From assembly GCF_000331735.1 (NCBI RefSeq), contig NC_020126.1, positions 7,815,501 through 7,879,500 of the forward strand: a stretch of DNA of 64,000 nucleotides. The letters are read 5' to 3'. A model generated the notes under the pieces. The model was not told the origin of the DNA, ran no database searches, and was given only the letters and a program-made list of their open reading frames with translations. The stretch comes from Myxococcus stipitatus DSM 14675. Lineage in GTDB: Bacteria > Myxococcota > Myxococcia > Myxococcales > Myxococcaceae. How positions within the stretch are numbered: the stretch's first letter is position 1; every line of letters begins with the position of its first letter. A program made the position numbers and the translations under genes. This document shows positions 45,085 through 53,398 of this stretch, piece after piece.

Positions 45085-45157
45085 TGCACCACCGGGCGGG
45101 CGGGCGCTCCACCGGACGCCCCTCGCCAAGCGCGCTGGGGCGTGAAGATTCCCATGT

Positions 45158-46024
45158 ATGGAATCCAGTGCCCGGCGTCCGCTCGGAGAAATCCTCCTGG
45201 AGATGGGAGTGCTCGACCGCGCCCAGCTCCGGCTGGGGCTGGTCCATCACCATGAGACCCGAGTGCCCCTGGGGCGCGCGCTGGTGCGCGAGGGCCTGTG
45301 CTCGGAGAACGACGTGCTGCGCGGCCTCGCCCTTCAGCTGGGCGTGATGGCGGTGGACCTGGACCAGGGTCCTCCCGAGCCCGGCGCCGCGGAGCTCCTC
45401 CCCGTCCGTCTGGCGCGGCAGTACCAGGCCGTGCCGCTGCGGCTGGAGCGGGTGCCCCTGGAGCAAGGGGAGCGGGAGGTGCTGCACATCGCCCTGCCCG
45501 CCCCTGTCTCACTGGAGGCCGTGGACGCGGTGCGCGCCGTCACCGGAAAGCCTCGCGTCGAGGCGCACGTGGCCTCCGACACCGCCATCGCCCGCGTGCT
45601 CTCGGAGCTGTACGGCATCGAGGAGCCCTCCGAGCCCGCCACGCCCGCGCATGCCCCTGGCGGCCCGCTGCTGCTCTACGGCTGGCCTCCCGTCACGGCG
45701 GTCCTCATCTCGCGACAGCTCGCCCGGCATGGCCACCCCGCGCGCGTGGCCACCCCGCTGGAGGTGCTCCACACGGATGCCACCGACGTGGTGCTCGCGC
45801 CCATCCAAGCCATGGAGGGACTGCTGGCCGGAGAGGTGCGCATCGCGGGCGCGCTCATCGTCCACGGCGCCTCGGACGACGAGGGCTTCGAGCGGGCGCG
45901 GCAGCTCGGCGCGCGGGGCTTCCTCGCCAATCCCCGGGACGAGGAGCTGCTCCTGCGCGCCGTGAGGAGACTGCGTCCTGACTATCCGCGCGACAGCCCC
46001 AGCGCGCCCAGCACCTCGGGATAG
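45158..46024 (+). CDS. MshEN-domain protein with receiver-like C-terminus
   Basis: 288 residues from ATG at 45158. The N-terminal ~150 residues (RPLGEILLEMGVLDRAQL, GRALVREGLCSENDVL, then a strand VAVDLDQGPP-like) are an MshEN/GspE-N domain. In type II secretion or type IV pilus ATPases this domain binds cyclic-di-GMP. No ATPase follows. Instead residues ~165-285 look like a receiver-type alpha/beta fold (LLLYGWPPVTAVLISRQL, VVLAPIQAME, ALIVHGASDDEG, GARGFLANPRDEEL). The phosphoacceptor position is not conserved, so it is probably a pseudo-receiver. The protein may couple c-di-GMP to a partner. Its 3' end overlaps the convergent SGNH gene by 43 bases. Confidence 0.7.
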   Translation: MESSARRPLGEILLEMGVLDRAQLRLGLVHHHETRVPLGRALVREGLCSENDVLRGLALQLGVMAVDLDQGPPEPGAAELLPVRLARQYQAVPLRLERVPLEQGEREVLHIALPAPVSLEAVDAVRAVTGKPRVEAHVASDTAIARVLSELYGIEEPSEPATPAHAPGGPLLLYGWPPVTAVLISRQLARHGHPARVATPLEVLHTDATDVVLAPIQAMEGLLAGEVRIAGALIVHGASDDEGFERARQLGARGFLANPRDEELLLRAVRRLRPDYPRDSPSAPSTSG

Positions 46025-46803
46025 ACCTTGCTCGCGAAGTAGCGGCCCCCCGCGATGGTGAAGTGCACGCCGTCGCTCATGCGCAGCTTCATCGGCTTGC
46101 GGAAGCCCTCGACGCGCGCCTGGAGCAGGGCCTTGCCCTTGGCGTCGGTGAAGTACTCGCGCGTGTCGACATACCGCGCATCCGTCCGGGAGCTGATGAC
46201 CTCGCGCTGGAGGCCCCGGATGAGCGCCAGCTTCTGCTCGAAGCGCTTCAGCCCGGTGGCCGGCAGCTCCAGCCAGATGATCTTCCGCCCCGGCGCGGCG
46301 ATGACGCCCGCGAACGATTCGATGCGACGGCGGTACGCGTCCTCCCACTCGGGCTTGCCCCAGTGGATGGGCTTGCCCCCGCCGCGCTCCAGCAGCGACT
46401 GGCCGTCATTGCCGCCCAGGATGACCACCACCACTTCGGGCTGGTGCCGCTTCACCTCCTCCTCGCCCACCTCCATCCAATCGAAGAAGTCGGGACGGGC
46501 CAGGCCCGTGGAGGAGCGCGCGCGGCGTGACGCGCGAATCTCCGGGTGGGCCTCCAGGCGAGCCAGCAGGTAGTCCCCGAAGCCCGTGGCGATGAGGCTG
46601 TCCCCCAGCAGCAGCACGGAGCGGGAACGCTCCACCGCGGGAGCCGCCGGAGGCACCACGGTGGGAGGCGCGGGAGGCGCCACGGCGGGAGGCGCGGGAC
46701 GCTCGGCGCCCTTCGCGGGGCCGGACTCCTGACCCGACGCGACGGCCTTGGTGGAGATGGAGACGAGGAGGACGACGAGCCAACGCGTGAAACGGTTCTG
46801 CAT
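45982..46803 (-). CDS. Exported SGNH/GDSL hydrolase (DUF459-like)
   Basis: 273 residues from ATG at 46803. N-terminal signal (RWLVVLLVSISTKAVA). A Pro/Ala-rich linker with repeated APP and VPP units leads to the SGNH fold: GDSLIATG (Ser nucleophile), GGND (oxyanion) and DGVHFTIAG (Asp-His pair). These enzymes remove O-acyl groups from cell-wall or exopolysaccharide sugars. The protein should act outside the cytoplasmic membrane. Confidence 0.85.
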   Translation of the reverse strand: MQNRFTRWLVVLLVSISTKAVASGQESGPAKGAERPAPPAVAPPAPPTVVPPAAPAVERSRSVLLLGDSLIATGFGDYLLARLEAHPEIRASRRARSSTGLARPDFFDWMEVGEEEVKRHQPEVVVVILGGNDGQSLLERGGGKPIHWGKPEWEDAYRRRIESFAGVIAAPGRKIIWLELPATGLKRFEQKLALIRGLQREVISSRTDARYVDTREYFTDAKGKALLQARVEGFRKPMKLRMSDGVHFTIAGGRYFASKVYPEVLGALGLSRG

Positions 46804-46876
46804 TCGGAACCCCACGGTAGCGGGATGCGGGCGCCAGGTACACGTCCCTTTCACGCCCACCGCCTCCTGGATGGCG

Positions 46877-47632
46877 TCACGCCACCGAGACACTCCGAGC
46901 GAACGCGAGCCGCTCCAACCAGGGCGCGAGCAGCGACGCACACTCCCGGGGGTGGGTGAAGTACGGCACGTGCCCCGCCCCCTTCAGCAGATGACGGGGA
47001 GTCCCCGGGGGAAGGGAGCGAGCCAGCCGCTCCACCGTGGCCGGGGGCACCAGCACGTCGCGGTCCCCCTGGATGCAGATGCAGGCGACGTTCGACTGGC
47101 ACAGCTCGGGCGGTGGCGGCTCGCCGCCGATGGAGAGCGCCCGGTGCCACGTCGTCTCTCGCTCCACCGCCGTGGTGGGCACCACCTCCCGCACCTGCGA
47201 GAGCGCGACGGGCCGCCACGCCGCCAGCCCCGCCGCGACGATGCCGGGCCGCCCCCACCGGGCGATGGGCCCCATCATCCCGATGAGCAGCCCGCGCGGC
47301 CCCAGGTGCTCCGTGCGCGTGAAGGCGCCCAGGAAGGCCACGCCCCTCACCGCTCCGGACGCCGCCAGGTGCGCGGCCACCATGCCGCCGAAGGAGCTGG
47401 CCACCACCGCGTCCATCTCCCCCGCCGCTCGCGCCACCTGCCGCGCCAGGGCGCCCGCTCCCACGGCCGCGTGCTCCCCTTCCGGGTACTCGACGAGGAC
47501 CGTCCGGGCCATGGGGCTCAGCACCTTCGCCAGCGCACGGAACCCGGAACCCCGAGCCCCCAGCCCCGGCAACAACAGCACCCTGGGCCCGCCGCCCGTC
47601 CCCTCTTCCGTGAGCTGCACTTCCGAACGCAT
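46877..47632 (-). CDS. Alpha/beta hydrolase
   Basis: 251 residues from ATG at 47632, one base after the stop of the ABC ATPase gene. Catalytic triad by pattern: Ser in VASSFGGM, Asp in IQGDRDVLVPP, His in GAGHVPY. An LLPGLGARGSGF loop forms the oxyanion site. The fold suits esterases, thioesterases and BioH-like enzymes. Its substrate is unknown, but its place at the end of an amino-acid ABC operon suggests it handles a compound imported by that system. Confidence 0.8.
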   Translation of the reverse strand: MRSEVQLTEEGTGGGPRVLLLPGLGARGSGFRALAKVLSPMARTVLVEYPEGEHAAVGAGALARQVARAAGEMDAVVASSFGGMVAAHLAASGAVRGVAFLGAFTRTEHLGPRGLLIGMMGPIARWGRPGIVAAGLAAWRPVALSQVREVVPTTAVERETTWHRALSIGGEPPPPELCQSNVACICIQGDRDVLVPPATVERLARSLPPGTPRHLLKGAGHVPYFTHPRECASLLAPWLERLAFARSVSVA

Positions 47633-47633
47633 G

Positions 47634-48467
47634 TCACTCCCTCGCGGTGGCGCCGGGGAACACCGGGGACACGTGCGTTCTGCCCGCTCCGAGCGAGGCA
47701 GCGGGCGCCTCCTCCCGTTGGCTGGCGCGCTCCAGGCCCAGGAAGGCGCGGGTGCGCTCGTGCCTCGGGCGCTCCAGCACCTGCTCCGGTGGACCTTCCT
47801 CCAGGACCCGCCCGCCGTGCAGCACCAGCATCCGCGTCGCCAGCTCCCGCGCGAAGCGCATCTCGTGGGTCACCGCCACCAGCGTGAGCCCGTCGTCGCG
47901 CAGCCTCGACAGCAGCGCCACGAGCTCCCCCACGCGCTCCGGGTCCAGCGCGCTGGTGGGCTCATCCAGGAGCAGGACCTCCGGCTCCATCGCCAGCGCC
48001 CGGGCAATGGCCACCCGCTGCTGCTCACCGCCGGACAGCTCCGACGGGTAGGCCCCCGCGCGATGCTCCAGGCCCACCTTCTCGAGCAGCACGCGCCCCA
48101 GCTCCGTGGCCGTCTTCACGTCCAGGCCGCGCACGAAGCGCGGGGCCTCGATGACGTTGCCCAGCGCCGTGCGGTGCGCGAACAGGTGCCACTGCTGGAA
48201 GACGAAGCCCACGCGCCGTCGGATGCTCGACACCATGGCGCCGCTCTTGCTCGCCGCGCCGGGCTCCAGCACGGCGTCCCCCACCCGGATGTGCCCGGAG
48301 TCGAACGGCTCCAGCCCATTCAGACACCGCAGGAGCGTGCTCTTGCCACATCCCGACGGGCCGACGAGCGCCACCACCTCTCCTGGGGCGAACGACGCGC
48401 TGAAGCCGTCCAACACCCAGCGCCCCTCGCCCTCGTAGCGCTTGCACAGGTCCTTCACTTCAATCAT
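47634..48467 (-). CDS. Polar amino acid ABC transporter ATPase
   Basis: 277 residues from ATG at 48467. Walker A GPSGCGKST, Q-loop FQQWHLFAH, signature LSGGEQQRVAIARALA, Walker B VLLLDEPTSALDP, and a VTHEM switch: the GlnQ/HisP subtype for polar amino acids. An extra ~35 residues at the C-terminus are Ala/Glu/Arg-rich. The gene shares an ATGA overlap with the fused binding protein-permease gene upstream and is followed at one base by the alpha/beta hydrolase, so it is the middle of a three-gene operon. Confidence 0.92.
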   Translation of the reverse strand: MIEVKDLCKRYEGEGRWVLDGFSASFAPGEVVALVGPSGCGKSTLLRCLNGLEPFDSGHIRVGDAVLEPGAASKSGAMVSSIRRRVGFVFQQWHLFAHRTALGNVIEAPRFVRGLDVKTATELGRVLLEKVGLEHRAGAYPSELSGGEQQRVAIARALAMEPEVLLLDEPTSALDPERVGELVALLSRLRDDGLTLVAVTHEMRFARELATRMLVLHGGRVLEEGPPEQVLERPRHERTRAFLGLERASQREEAPAASLGAGRTHVSPVFPGATARE

Positions 48468-49945
48468 CCGCGCGCCAACCTCGCTTCCAACCGCCTTGCC
48501 AGGACGGACAAAGGGTAGCTCATCGCCAGATACAACGCCGCGCACAGCGCCCCAGGCAGCAACCAACTGCGAACATCCACCGCGGTGATGGTCATCCGCT
48601 TGGTGAGTTCGACAACGGAGATGACGGATACCAGCGAACTGTCCTTGAGCAACGCGATGAAATCATTCGTCACACCGGGCAGCGCCACGCGGAAGGCCTG
48701 GGGAAAAATCACCCGGCGCACCGCCATGCGCGTGGACATTCCCAGCGCGAGCGCGGCCTCGAACTGTCCTCGAGGCACCGCCAGGACACCCGCGCGATAC
48801 ACCTCCGCCTCGTAGGCCGCGTAGTTCAATCCCAGTCCCAACACCGCCGCGCTGAGCGCGTCCAGCCGCAGGACCCCCGCCAGGCCGTAATAGAGGACAT
48901 AGAGCTGGAGCAGCACCGGCGTGCCTCGGAACAACTCCACGTACAGCGACGCCAGCCGCCCCAGCCACCGCGGCCCATACAGCCGGACCAGCGCCAACCC
49001 CGCCCCCAGGGGCACCGCGAGCGTCATGGCCCCCACGGACACCACCAGCGTCACCAGCGCGGCCTGGAGGAACAACACGCCCTGGGCCCACCCCAGCCGA
49101 GGCGCCTGCGTCTGCGCCAACACCTGGCGCGTCTGCGCGTCGCTCCACTCCACCATCCGCTGCTGCGAGGCATTGTCGATGCTCCATCGCTGGAAGATGG
49201 CGCGCAGCTCCCCCGAGCGCGCGACATGGCCGATGGCCACGTCCAGCGCGGCGCGCAGGTCCTCGTCCCCGGGGCGCACCGCGATGGCGTAGTACCCCTC
49301 CCCCACGTCGCCCACCACCCGCAGCTTCGCCCGCGGCTGGCCGTATCTCTGGGCGATGAGGTCGTCCATCAACACCGCGTCCACCCGCCCCTGCTCCAGG
49401 TCGATGTACGGCTCCTCCACCCCTTCATAGGGCACCGCCTGGACGCCCTCGCGCTGGAGCATCTCCCACGCCTGGGAGTTGGCCAGCGTGCCCACGCGCC
49501 GGCCTCGCAGCGACGCGAGCCCCGTCACCGAGCGGTCCTCCCCGCGCGCCATCAACCGCAGCTGGAAGATGTAGTACGGGCGCGTGAAGAGGATGCGTCC
49601 GCTGCGCGCGGGCGTGACTTCGATTCCGTTGAGCGCCACGTCGAACGAGCCGCGCTCCAGCGAGGGGATGAGGCTGGACCAGTCGTTCTGGACGAAGCGC
49701 GCGCGCACCCCCAACTCCCGCGCCAGCGCGTCCGCCAGCTCCACCTCGAAGCCGCGCATGCGCCCGGGCACCTCCGGGTCCTCCATCGCATAGGGCTCCC
49801 CCCCCTGGGCATCCGCGCCCCAGCGCAGCTCCCCGGAGCGCCGCACACGCTCGAGGCCGGCCTCCTCCCGCTGGACGCACGACGTCATCCCCACGGCCAG
49901 CACAAGCAACACACCGGCCCGCCACCACGCCGCGCTCACATCCAT
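48464..49945 (-). CDS. Fused solute-binding protein and ABC permease
   Basis: 493 residues from ATG at 49945, with GGGAG eight bases upstream; an in-frame GTG five codons earlier is possible. A lipoprotein-type signal ends in GMTSC. A family 3 solute-binding domain (about 30-260; GGEPYAMED, GFEVELADALARELGV, RILFTRPYY, GTLANSQAWEML) is followed by a permease with five or six segments. The permease carries the EAA loop (EAALALGMSTRMAVRRVIFPQAF). The same fusion is known from GlnP of lactic acid bacteria. One polypeptide therefore supplies capture and transport. The gene is first in the operon. Confidence 0.9.
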   Translation of the reverse strand: MDVSAAWWRAGVLLVLAVGMTSCVQREEAGLERVRRSGELRWGADAQGGEPYAMEDPEVPGRMRGFEVELADALARELGVRARFVQNDWSSLIPSLERGSFDVALNGIEVTPARSGRILFTRPYYIFQLRLMARGEDRSVTGLASLRGRRVGTLANSQAWEMLQREGVQAVPYEGVEEPYIDLEQGRVDAVLMDDLIAQRYGQPRAKLRVVGDVGEGYYAIAVRPGDEDLRAALDVAIGHVARSGELRAIFQRWSIDNASQQRMVEWSDAQTRQVLAQTQAPRLGWAQGVLFLQAALVTLVVSVGAMTLAVPLGAGLALVRLYGPRWLGRLASLYVELFRGTPVLLQLYVLYYGLAGVLRLDALSAAVLGLGLNYAAYEAEVYRAGVLAVPRGQFEAALALGMSTRMAVRRVIFPQAFRVALPGVTNDFIALLKDSSLVSVISVVELTKRMTITAVDVRSWLLPGALCAALYLAMSYPLSVLARRLEARLARG

Positions 49946-49997
49946 TCCGGAGACTCCCACCCTGTCGCAGGTGCAGGGATGACCCAGTATTCAGGTC

Positions 49998-50027
49998 CTG
50001 ACACTTTTCCCTGGAACCCCGTATTAG
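49998..50027 (+). promoter_or_regulatory. Putative sigma-70-like promoter of the response-regulator operon
   Basis: CTGACA at 49998-50003 and TATTAG at 50022-50027 are separated by 18 bases and lie about 30 bases before the ATG at 50056. They match five and four of six consensus positions. The region is AT-richer than its surroundings. Confidence 0.35.
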
Positions 50028-50055
50028 AGTGCCCTGTCACAGGAGCCAAGGCGTC

Positions 50056-50751
50056 ATGGAAGCATACAAGGTGCTGGTGGTGGACGACGAGCCGCAGGTG
50101 GCACATGCCCTGAGGCGGCTGTTACGGCGTGAGGGATTCGACGTCCAGCTCGCCTTCAACGGGGAAGAGGCGCTGGAGCGCCTCAAGGGTTTCAGTCCAG
50201 ACATTGTCCTCACGGACTTCCGGATGCCGGGAATGACAGGCAGTGAGCTGCTCCAGCGCGTCAAGCGGCTGCACCCCCTGGCGCTGCGGCTCATCATCTC
50301 CGGCTATGCCGACTTCAAGTCGGTGGTGGCGTCGGTGAATGAAGGCGAAATCTGTCGCTTCATCAGCAAGCCCTGGGATGACGCGGAGCTGGTGACGTAC
50401 CTGGCGGGCCTCCTGCGCCACCGGGAGACCCTGGCCCAGCTCTACGCCCCGTTCCGCGCTGCGGGCCAGGGGGTCAGCGCGGAGGTGAGCCCCACCGACG
50501 CCGCGCTCGTCCTCAAGGTGCAGGTGGCGGACCCGTCCTTCCCGGCGGAGCAGGCCGTCTCCATCATCGAGCGCTTCGCGGGGCTCCTGGCCGACGACAG
50601 CCTGAAGGTGGTCGGGGGCCTGCTGGAGCGGTTCGGAGGAAGGCTGTCATTCGTCGCGGAAGTGGGCGGCCCCCAGCGACTGAGGCTGGAGTTGCCCGTG
50701 CGGGCGGAGCCGCCCGCGACCAACCTCCGCCAAGGACTGGGCGAAGCATGA
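50056..50751 (+). CDS. Response regulator with unassigned output domain
   Basis: 231 residues from ATG at 50056, behind AGGAGC. Receiver domain (residues 1-125) with the acidic pair VVDDEP, phosphoacceptor Asp in LTDFRMPG, Ser in ISGY and Lys in SKPW, the RpfG/NtrC-like type. The remaining ~100 residues (LVLKVQVADPSFPAEQAVSII, then LLERFGGRLSF and PQRLRLELPV) form an alpha/beta module that resembles no DNA-binding or enzymatic domain I can name. The stop overlaps the kinase start (ATGA), so the two are translated together. Confidence 0.88.
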   Translation: MEAYKVLVVDDEPQVAHALRRLLRREGFDVQLAFNGEEALERLKGFSPDIVLTDFRMPGMTGSELLQRVKRLHPLALRLIISGYADFKSVVASVNEGEICRFISKPWDDAELVTYLAGLLRHRETLAQLYAPFRAAGQGVSAEVSPTDAALVLKVQVADPSFPAEQAVSIIERFAGLLADDSLKVVGGLLERFGGRLSFVAEVGGPQRLRLELPVRAEPPATNLRQGLGEA

Positions 50752-52106
50752 CAGGACCTGTGTCCGCGGCGCCCCAAGACAAGGAGGTCGACGCAGACTG
50801 GGTGAACAGCCGGCTCAAGCGCTTCACCCTCCTGGCGTGTCTCCTCATCCATGCGCTGCTCGTCTCCAGCCTCTGGGGACGGTGGCACACCATCTTCGTG
50901 GTGACGTCGGGCTTCGTCGGGGTGACGGCGGCCAACCAGGTCCTCGCGAGCAAGTTCTTCTCTCGCCATACCCATGCCGCGGAGAGGGTGCGCTTCACCC
51001 TCAACATGCTGGCGAATGTCTTCTACGGCATGGCGAGCGACTGGGCCCTGCCCATGTGGCTGTACCTGCCGCTCAACGCGCTCTGGGTGGACCGCTTCGC
51101 GGACGTGGGCGCGCGAAGGCGCCTGTTCGTGCTGCTGGCGCTGGTGGCGGGGGTGGCCCTGGCGGACGGCTGTCCTCCCGGAGTGCCCGCCTGCTTCGTG
51201 CTGCTGTCGCTGCTCACGTACCTCATCTCCGACGGGCGCGTGTTCCTCACCCATCACGCCATGCGGGAGCTGGCCCGGCAGCACGACGAGCTGGCGGAGG
51301 CCCACGCCCAGCTGGAGCTGGCCCACCAGCGCGCTCGCGAGCAGGAGCGGCTGACGAGCCTGGGCATGCTGGCGGCGGGGGTGGCTCATGAAATCAACAA
51401 CCCCATGAGCTACGTGAAGAGCAACGTGAATGCGTTGCTCATGGACTTGCGGGCTTGCAAGCAATTGCCGCCAGAGCTCCAGGAATATGTCGACGACGTG
51501 CTGCCCGCCACCGCGGACGGCATCCGGCGTGTGGTGGCCATCGTCGCGGACCTGCGGCGCTTCGCGCGCGGGGACCCGGGGGCCTTGGAGGAGTACGACC
51601 TCAATGAGGAGGTCGCCGTCGCGCTGCGCATCACCCGTACCCAGGTACAGCAGCGCTGCGAGGTGCAGGTGGTATTGGGTGACTTGCCGCGCCTCCTGGG
51701 TCGCCCCGGACAGCTGGCCCAGGTGGTGGTGAATCTCTTGATGAACGCGGTGCAGGCCATGCCCGAGCGAGGGCGAATCCACCTGTCCACGCGAATGGAG
51801 GCCGACGAGGCCGTTTTGTGTGTTCACGACTCGGGCATCGGCATGACGCCGGAGGTGCGGGCCAAGCTCTTCCAGCCCTTCTTCACCACCAAGCCCGCAG
51901 GCGAAGGCACGGGAATGGGACTGGCCGTCGTGCATGGCATCGTCACCTCTCATCAAGGCCGCATCGACGTGGAGAGTTGGCCACAGAGCGGCACGCGCAT
52001 CACCATCAGGCTCCCGCGAATACCCCCGCTGGACCTGCACCTCTCCGGGCTCACCGGAGGTCCGTTGACTCCACCCACGACCAAGCCCCGCCCCGACGCG
52101 GCATGA
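50748..52106 (+). CDS. Membrane sensor histidine kinase
   Basis: 452 residues from ATG at 50748 (four-base overlap with the response regulator). Four to five transmembrane segments occupy residues ~20-165. A charged coiled coil (ELARQHDELAEAHAQLELAHQRAREQ in parts) leads into the HisKA-type core, with AHEINNPM near residue 208. The ATP domain has NLLMNAVQAM, HDSGIGMTPE and TGMGLAVVHGI. It should phosphorylate the cognate receiver encoded immediately upstream. The 3' end meets the P450 gene at a second possible ATGA junction. Confidence 0.92.
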   Translation: MTGPVSAAPQDKEVDADWVNSRLKRFTLLACLLIHALLVSSLWGRWHTIFVVTSGFVGVTAANQVLASKFFSRHTHAAERVRFTLNMLANVFYGMASDWALPMWLYLPLNALWVDRFADVGARRRLFVLLALVAGVALADGCPPGVPACFVLLSLLTYLISDGRVFLTHHAMRELARQHDELAEAHAQLELAHQRAREQERLTSLGMLAAGVAHEINNPMSYVKSNVNALLMDLRACKQLPPELQEYVDDVLPATADGIRRVVAIVADLRRFARGDPGALEEYDLNEEVAVALRITRTQVQQRCEVQVVLGDLPRLLGRPGQLAQVVVNLLMNAVQAMPERGRIHLSTRMEADEAVLCVHDSGIGMTPEVRAKLFQPFFTTKPAGEGTGMGLAVVHGIVTSHQGRIDVESWPQSGTRITIRLPRIPPLDLHLSGLTGGPLTPPTTKPRPDAA

Positions 52107-52114
52107 GGCCCCCT

Positions 52115-53350
52115 ATGTCCAAGTCAGCCCCGCCCACGTTCATCAGCCGCTTCGAGCCGCACAACGTCGAGAACCCGTATCCGCTCTACGCCCGGATGCG
52201 CGAGGAGGCGCCGGTGCACTTCAGCCCGGAGATGCACCTGTGGGTCGTCTCCCGGCATGACGACGTGAAGGCGGTGGTGCTCAACCCGCAGGACTTCCTC
52301 TCCGCCAACTCCTTCCGCAACCCGGTCCCCCCCGCGCCGGAGGTGGTGGCCGTGCTCGAGCAGGGATATCCGCAGGTGCCCGCGCTGGTGGACGACGACC
52401 CGCCCAACCACACACGCATGCGCGTCATCGTCACCAAGGCCCTGGCGCCCCACCGGCTCAGCGCCATGGAGGCGCGGGTGCGCTCCATCACCACGGAGCT
52501 CCTGGACGCGTTCGCCGCGGATGGCCACGCGGACCTGGTGGACAAGCTGGGCTATCCGCTGCCCGCGCGCGTCATCGGCGCCATCATGGGCCTGCCCGAC
52601 TCCGACCTGGAGCGGATGAAGCGGTGGACGGAGGACCTGGCGCTCCTCTCCGCCGGCAACGTCCCCGTCGCCCGGCAGGTGGAGTGCGCGCACGGACTGG
52701 TGTCCATCCAGAAGTACCTTGCGGGCTACATCGCCGAGCGTCGGAAGACCCCGGGCGACGACCTCATCAGCGCGCTCATCGAGGCCCGCTACGAGGACTC
52801 GCCGCCCTTGAGCGACGTGGAGCTCATCAGCCTGTTGTCCCTCTTGCACTTCGCCGGACACGAGACGACGACGAACCTGCTGGGCAACCTGCTCGTCTGG
52901 GTGCTCCAGGAGCCGGAGCGGCTCAAGGAGCTGCGCGAGGACCCCACCCGCATCCCCCGCGCCATCGAGGAGACGCTGCGCCTGGACTCCCCCATCCAGG
53001 GGATGATGCGCACCACCGCCCGCGCGGTGACGCTCAACGGCGTGGAGATTCCGGCGAACGCGCGCGTGCTCGTCCTCTTCGCCTCCGCCAACCGCGATGA
53101 GACCATCTTCCACGCGCCCGACCACGGGGACCCGCGCCGTCCGGACGTGGGCAAGCACCTGGGCTTCGGCATGGGCATCCACTACTGCATCGGCGCGCCG
53201 CTGGCCCGGCTGGAGGTGAAGCTGGCCATGGAGATGCTCCTCAAGCGCCTGCCCAACCTGCGGCTCGCGCCGGGCAATGCCTTCTCCTACGTGCCCAACT
53301 TCCTGCACCGCGGCCCGCATCGCCTGCTCGTGGAGTGGGACCCGGCCTGA
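52115..53350 (+). CDS. Cytochrome P450
   Basis: 411 residues from ATG at 52115, which has TGAGG at a good distance. An in-frame ATG at 52103 overlaps the kinase stop as ATGA and could be the real start, adding four residues. Landmarks: I-helix FAGHETTTN, ExxR in EETLRLD, and the haem ligand Cys in FGMGIHYCIGAPLAR. It is a bacterial class I P450 with no membrane anchor. It oxidises a small hydrophobic compound using external ferredoxin partners, none encoded nearby. It is the third gene of a two-component operon. Confidence 0.9.
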   Translation: MSKSAPPTFISRFEPHNVENPYPLYARMREEAPVHFSPEMHLWVVSRHDDVKAVVLNPQDFLSANSFRNPVPPAPEVVAVLEQGYPQVPALVDDDPPNHTRMRVIVTKALAPHRLSAMEARVRSITTELLDAFAADGHADLVDKLGYPLPARVIGAIMGLPDSDLERMKRWTEDLALLSAGNVPVARQVECAHGLVSIQKYLAGYIAERRKTPGDDLISALIEARYEDSPPLSDVELISLLSLLHFAGHETTTNLLGNLLVWVLQEPERLKELREDPTRIPRAIEETLRLDSPIQGMMRTTARAVTLNGVEIPANARVLVLFASANRDETIFHAPDHGDPRRPDVGKHLGFGMGIHYCIGAPLARLEVKLAMEMLLKRLPNLRLAPGNAFSYVPNFLHRGPHRLLVEWDPA

Positions 53351-53398
53351 CGACGTGAATCGTGGAGGCGGTGGACAGGCGCGTGTTATCCCCGCCGC

